Shown piece by piece: positions 59,501 through 64,000 of a DNA stretch of 64,000 nucleotides (positions within the stretch are counted from its first letter, which is position 1; the number at the start of each line of letters is the position of its first letter). Under the pieces are notes generated by a model. That model did no database searches. It was given only the letters and a program-made list of their open reading frames with translations, and had not been told where the DNA came from. The stretch is from contig OZ024857.1 of NCBI GenBank assembly GCA_964017155.1, positions 40,801,716-40,865,715 on the forward strand, in the 5' to 3' direction. Made by a program: the position numbers and the translations under genes. This DNA comes from Oasisia sp. SBJ-2009. Taxonomy: Eukaryota > Annelida > Polychaeta > Sabellida > Siboglinidae.

Positions 59501-62500
59501 CTCGCCTCGTCCTTGATGCGGGTCAGACGCAAGTTTCCCTTCTGCCAGGTCGGGGTCTTACTCTCAATCACAATGCGAGACATCTGTGGGGGCGGCAAAT
59601 TAACAACAAAACTATTACATCAGAGAGTGGGAATCAATTCAACCAAAGTATGGATTTCTTGCAACTATGTCTTTGCATGACTAAAGATGATTACGTTTTT
59701 TCCATTACACAGTATACTATCATATTTTTTCTCTCTCAATATACACCCTTTCTCAGGATTACTTTCATCTGGTCTTGGGAACACACCCCTTTAGGTGAAA
59801 GTCTGTAAAAATGTGTATGGTGATATAAATATATTAACAATATTAGTCTAATGTATTTATGTCCAATGCCAGTGATGTGGGCCCAGATATGACTGACCTA
59901 AGATTCAGCAAAAACACATACATCATAAGCATCATGATGCACGTGCACATTCCTTACACGTGTATCACCACATCTTTGAGACCAAACATGTTACCAGAGA
60001 CACATCTGTCTATCTGCAACACTGGCAGATGACCAGTCAAGATGGGTAATTACTAGTGACAAGACAGATGAGGTGGACATTTGAGGGGACCAGCTGACCA
60101 ATAGATGGACCAGTTCCCAGTCCAGGTGCCTACCATTCATTCGTGTTGAAATGCAAACGTTTGATTAATTCCAGGCTGGAAAAACATTATTTTTGCATAA
60201 TGGCCTGTCCCAAATATATAATTATAAGTTCATATCCATTTTAAAACGTATACCAGCTCATTCATTTGATTTTGCATTAAAAATAAGTGCACTATCTATG
60301 AACCAGCTGGGAGAACTTCCTTACTTGGTCCCTTCTTCCTCGTAGATAATCCCATACATGTAATTTCCAGGACTGGGGTTAGTTCCATTCAATCAATTCC
60401 AATTCCCGTTCTAATTCATTGCAATTCATTTTATTCAATGCCAGTTCCAATTCAATTGTTTTTCAATTCAATTTTTGATATTATATAATTATATAATAAT
60501 TATATAATTATATAATAATTATATAATATACGCTATAATCTACATAGTACATACATAGTATTACATTACATACACACATAATCACATCTACCTGGTACGT
60601 AGAAATGAGTAAACAAAAATAATTCATTCAGTGACATTTTATTGCAGGAAAATCATTTTAATTAAGGCATCACTGCATAATTAAAATGTCTGAGTTTATA
60701 GTCTCTATTGAGTCTACTCTGAATCTGGCATAAACTACACATACTTAGCAACTACCATTATTGGAATTTTCACCTTCTGGTTACAATCTACAAGTCTCTT
60801 AGGTCTTCACTGGCTTTATGTTTGCACTGGTAATAATGTTGGCCCTTAATTGGTTACACTTTGGACTGTCTAGAGGTATTCTGCTGGTCCATTCTGCTAG
60901 CCCAAGTATTTGCTTAACTGTGAAACTGTGATTGTTATCTGGACAACTTCTTGTGGTTCTTTGAAGCAGTCGGCTGCCAGCAGGTATTTCACACAAGGTA
61001 ATAGGACCATAGGACATGCCTAACTGACTTCCCATTCATCAGTTTTATCCACCAATGATTAATTACTGAGTTATGTTTGAACAACAATTCCGTTGTCCAA
61101 GTTTTCTTGGTCATTAATTAAACACCATTGCCTGCACAGCAATACTCCCATCAGTGTGAAAAATATCCTTTGCAGCATTACAAAAATATCAGATTTTCAA
61201 TTTCTTTTCATTCAATTCCAATTCAATATCTTTAAATTCCAATTCCAATTCAATTAATTTTGTTCCAAATCTTTCAATTCCAATTCCCACTCCATTTCCG
61301 GAATTGAATTGGAACTGAATTCGTCAATTCCAATTTGTTTTAATTGACCCAGCCATGGTAATTTCACAACATTGACAGAACACTCGTATGATTCTCCATT
61401 TAAAAAATAATTCCCAAACTACCAACCTTAGAAAATGCTACACTGCGTAGGAAAAACAAACCTGAAAGGACGCAGCAAATGCATTTGCCTTGAAGTTTAC
61501 CACAACCGAGTTGATGGAGAGATACATGCCATCGATGATACGCTCGGCAAAGCCATAGTGTCCCGCAGTGCTGCAAACACAATCACGTTATCAGAGTCAC
61601 ATCAGAATAGTTGTAGTTCTAGTTGTTTGCAGCACTCGGTTAGATTTTATTAATAATAATACTGTTTTTCTATAGTGCTAATTCCCGCATGGCGGATCGA
61701 TGCGCTGTACAAGAAATATAATAAATGTATATTAATAAATATAAATAGATCAACTATATAATTTATTATATATATATACATATATAGATATACATACACA
61801 CATACATGTATTATGAAAACCAGTTTTAAAACATACAGTACTAAAAAACTATTAACTATTAACTTTTTAGTTTGTACATATTATGGCGAGAACATTACAA
61901 TCTTATGAAGTCTCACTGCAATGGTCACACTTTTTCAGAACATTTATACCTAGCTGACTCATCTATGCTGACAGTGTCAACTCTCAGGGTCCTTGTCGTC
62001 TTCAGTAGTTTTTACGTCCCAATATTCATGCATGCACAGTGAACCATGCAATGACAGTTGAATTTAAGTACAGTGAACTTGTCAGATAAAACTGACATTG
62101 CCCTATAGGGATAGTATATGTGAAGCCTGAACTACAAACTCTGCATATGCGAAGTTATTTTTTAATAAGCCGCCATGGTTATAACTTATAAGTGGTAAAT
62201 AAAACAGATTTCTAATGAAATGAAGGCATGGAATTACTTGAAATAATCATATATATTAACATGATTGTATACTATAAAGATCGCAAAGTTTGATGGGATC
62301 GACAGTACCAGGGTTCCCTGATTCGTGAGAGGTACATAGTACCAATGTAGAAAGCCAGGTTTTAACACCAGAAATACCACACCTGCTCTGACAACCACTA
62401 CTCTGTCTGCTTCTCTAGACACAATTTAATGGAACTATCACGATGGGCCATATCTTTAACAACTAAGATACTGTAGTAGAAAAAAGGTATGTTATGTATT

Positions 62501-63612
62501 GAGATTTTCCTTTGAAAAGATTAACTGATGCAGCTTAATTTGCTTAGCTGGGACAGTAGGTCTAAAAAAACAGACCGCTGCAATTTATTTTGTGCTGTGA
62601 CCCCAACAATTTGCATATGACTCAAGGTGCAGTGTTCCAAATCACTTCCAGTCTGACTGTCTGGGACTATCAATCTCTCTGTTCAACTAGCTACTCTTAC
62701 AAAGAGTCACTCTGCAAAGGAAACCATGCAGGCTGCCCAACCTTAAACTGAAACAACCAAATTTATAAAGTTGCATGTCCCCATTAACTACCAACTTTAC
62801 AAAGATACATGTCCCACTGACAACGAACTCAACACATTTCAGGATACAGCTGACAACCAACTATGCAATTCTCAAAGTTCCACTAATAACCATCTTACAA
62901 AGTCAAAAGTTCAACCAACAACCCACTTTTCAATCCCATACTGAAAGTTCTGCGGATCACAAAAATGCTTCAACTCAAACATAGAAGTAAATAGAATATT
63001 GGTGCAATGGCTATGTCTGGCTAGAATGGGTTGGTTATGTTATGTATAATTTTCTTCATCCTCAAAGTATTTTAGCTAACTTATTTTATTTATTTATTTT
63101 AACTCAAACTACAAACCTTACAGACTAATGAATATAAATTATTCATTTTATAACTGATTCTGCTGAATTACTTAAAATGATTATTTATAATTATATTAAT
63201 TCAATTTATTTCCTACTGTATTTTAGCATATTTATTTTGTTTAATGTCATGTATATAAATGTTATTGTAATGTTTATCATAGTAAATTGATAAACATTAC
63301 AATAAAATTGATATACATTACATTAAAACAAAATAAGTATGCTAAAATACAGTAGGAAATAAATGTTTCATGTCATAGTAAATTGATATGTCTTACATTT
63401 GTAGCGCTTTTGATTGAGTATTTTACTTGAATACATGTAATACATGTAATAGATACTTGTATACTATTATTATATGTTACACATAATAGATACTAATTAT
63501 TATAATTGACACATCATGTGGCGTCTCACCTGTAGCCAGCCATGGGCGAGGCCGTCTCTGGGTCCCGGGGAGTGTCGCATGTTTCCATCTCAACGACCAC
63601 TTCATCCAGATA
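46292..63612 (-). CDS. BLTP3: Bridge-like lipid transfer protein family member 3 (UHRF1BP1/SHIP164-type), 15 exons, N-terminus beyond the window
   Basis: VPS13-like bridge protein, thought to move bulk lipid between membranes near endosomes and the Golgi. Minus-strand exons: 63612-63530, 61570-61462, 59583-59346, 58770-58607, 57983-57824, 57012-56923, 56376-55975, 53482-53376, 52771-52706, 51930-50964, 50549-49861, 49014-48861, 48384-48125, 47306-47198, 46785-46292. They total 4,092 nt in one frame (1,363 aa to the TAG). Only about the first 95 residues (Chorein_N start) are missing; human paralogues are about 1,440-1,465 aa. Diagnostic segments: VEMETC, HYGFAERIIDGM, TPTWQKGNLRLTRI, LDDLLWVLTDSQLKAA, IDLHLCDD, LTVDHYPFH, PPEMSAFHLQYTDYYFPEG, NSHALFH, a Ser/Asp-rich disordered stretch in the exon 50549-49861, and a C-terminal coiled coil (about 130 residues, exon 46785-46292). 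Two donors are GC, not GT (after 57824 and 47198); the nearby GT alternatives cause stops. The vertebrate A/B paralogues cannot be distinguished here. Confidence 0.93.
47855..48013. repeat. 87-bp tandem duplication, AT-rich
   Basis: ACCAAATAACTTAAATAACATG occurs from 47866 and again from 47953, with matching sequence on both sides. In a BLTP3 intron, just after an AATAATAATAAA-type tail resembling a LINE end. Confidence 0.8.
48978..49215. repeat. 81-bp tandem repeat, about 3 units, including a BLTP3 splice acceptor
   Basis: The unit spans the first 30-odd bases of the BLTP3 exon starting at 49014, its acceptor (GTGTTTCAG) and intron sequence. Acceptor copies lie at 49015, 49096 and 49177, exactly 81 bp apart, so reading frame is preserved through all copies. 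Confidence 0.9.
49455..49520 (-). mobile_element. Possible LINE/SINE 3' tail
   Basis: ATAATAATAACTTTATTTATACA read on the minus strand is a TATAAATAAAG plus ATTATTAT tail like those of the CR1/L2-like ends elsewhere in the window. No body is recognisable. Confidence 0.35.
49733..49769. repeat. Short (AT)n tract
   Basis: AT dinucleotides with one interruption, in the BLTP3 intron before exon 49014-48861. Confidence 0.85.
53030..53345 (-). mobile_element. tRNA-derived SINE, full-length-like copy in a BLTP3 intron
   Basis: On the minus strand the head has an A box (TGGCTGAAAGCACCGGA, 53331-53315) and a B box (GTTCAAATCC, 53296-53287). The body follows with ATGAATGAGTACCTGGCTAT, GCATTAATTTCAGCATGGCTG and a GGAAGTAAATTGTAAA tail. 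Truncated plus-strand copies lie at 19440 and 25580. Confidence 0.75.
53800..53886. repeat. (AT)n microsatellite
   Basis: About 85 bp of AT dinucleotides in a BLTP3 intron. Confidence 0.95.
54936..55750. mobile_element. MITE with TTAA target duplication and about 110-bp TIRs, 815 bp
   Basis: TTAA at 54932-54935 and 55751-55754 flanks AGGCAAAA...TTTTGCCT. The arms match at more than 90% over about 110 bp (shared: GTTAACTGTTTCGTGGCATA and AGAGTTAATATAAAGTAACA). The interior has no transposase. Termini resemble the TTAAAGG group of the 6705-7214 element, but the internal sequence differs. It lies in the BLTP3 intron between exons 56376-55975 and 53482-53376. Confidence 0.85.
56487..56515. repeat. 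Short (AT)n microsatellite
   Basis: About 29 bp of AT dinucleotides in a BLTP3 intron. Confidence 0.9.
60380..61345. repeat. Two blocks of degenerate AATTCC/CAATTC hexamers
   Basis: Blocks at about 60380-60475 and 61195-61345 in one BLTP3 intron consist of loosely repeated CAATTC units; an AT-rich palindromic tract lies at 60480-60530. Similar AATTCC-rich sequence occurs at 12040-12330 in H6PD intron 2. Confidence 0.55.
61645..61715 (-). mobile_element. CR1/L2-like 3' tail fragment
   Basis: Minus strand: GCGCATCGATCCGCCATGCG, then a TAGCACTATAGAAAAA stretch and an ATTATTATTA tail, paralleling the 3' ends at 4.4 and 44.1 kb. Too short to show coding sequence. Confidence 0.5.
63205..63364. 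ncRNA. Near-perfect 160-nt hairpin in a BLTP3 intron (MITE or small-RNA precursor)
   Basis: Arms of about 75 bases pair almost throughout (shared: TTTCCTACTGTATTTTAGCA and ATTGTAATGTTTATCA) around a loop of only about 8 bases. It is very AT-rich and has no coding capacity. It lies 166 bp from exon 63612-63530. Confidence 0.5.
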
Positions 63613-63860
63613 CTGCAACCACATCAACTGTACTGAACCACTATAAAAACTGACCTGAACAACACTCACCTGACTCAAACCACACACTTTTGGTATTCTC
63701 TGAAATGTGATTCACTGCTCATTTTATCAACAAAGAAATCTGAGTAATCATAGTTTGCATCTTTAAACATCACATATGGGCTAGACTAGCAAACGAACAT
63801 AAAAAGATATGTCAGGACCTAATTCCTGGGTGGAGATACATTTAAACTGCCCAAAAGACA

Positions 63861-63861
<1 letters not shown>

Positions 63862-63897
<36 letters not shown>

Positions 63898-63906
63898 TAT
63901 ATATAT
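63862..63906. repeat. (AT)n microsatellite
   Basis: About 45 bp of AT dinucleotides with one interruption, in the BLTP3 intron that runs off the right end. Confidence 0.9.
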
Positions 63907-64000
63907 TAATACTGGACTCTCAACAAGGCTTCCTTGTTCACGGGTGGCTGAATTCCGATGACAATATTTTAACATGTCATTAAAATTTACTAACAGTCTA

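Overview
This window is nuclear DNA from an animal. Genes are split by GT-AG introns of about 0.3-4.3 kb, the background is AT-rich, and microsatellites, short inverted-repeat (MITE-like) elements, tRNA-derived SINEs and decayed non-LTR retrotransposons are common. The gene set (H6PD, PCYOX1, DIABLO/Smac, ISOC1/2-type isochorismatase, BLTP3/UHRF1BP1-type) and the repeat content fit a marine invertebrate, probably a mollusc or another lophotrochozoan. That placement is inference; nothing in the sequence names the species.

Layout. 1-8.6 kb: no recognisable gene; it holds microsatellites, a minus-strand LINE remnant (about 4.43-5.33 kb) and a 510-bp MITE with TTAA target duplications. 8.66-17.39 kb, minus: complete four-exon H6PD (ER hexose-6-phosphate dehydrogenase fused to 6-phosphogluconolactonase, 805 aa). 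17.4-26.5 kb: repeat-rich intergenic DNA. 26.48-30.29 kb, minus: complete five-exon prenylcysteine oxidase (551 aa). 30.67-38.33 kb, plus: five-exon DIABLO/Smac homologue (243 aa), head-to-head with PCYOX1 across 378 bp. Its first intron contains a 2,986-bp element with identical 455-bp terminal direct repeats and two hAT-like MITEs. 39.72-43.92 kb, minus: four-exon isochorismatase-domain protein (211 aa), tail-to-tail with DIABLO. 43.9-46.3 kb: intergenic, with a LINE 3' end. 46.29 kb to beyond the right edge, minus: 15 exons of a BLTP3 bridge-like lipid transfer protein. About 1,363 residues are present and only the extreme N-terminus lies outside the window.

Exons were joined by hand. For all four complete genes the exon lengths sum to a multiple of three and the predicted proteins are close to the known family lengths. 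Two BLTP3 introns need GC donors to keep the frame.

The genes are unrelated housekeeping and cell-biology genes, not a pathway cluster: ER NADPH supply, prenylcysteine breakdown, mitochondrial/apoptotic regulation, an isochorismatase-fold enzyme and inter-membrane lipid transport. I found no CRISPR array, rRNA, canonical tRNA gene or prokaryotic feature. The most notable items are the DIABLO homologue with no visible IAP-binding tetrapeptide, an 81-bp in-frame tandem duplication of a splice acceptor plus exon start in BLTP3, the two GC-AG introns, the terminal-direct-repeat element, a long AT-cored inverted repeat in H6PD intron 2, and three hairpins that could be short MITEs or small-RNA precursors.
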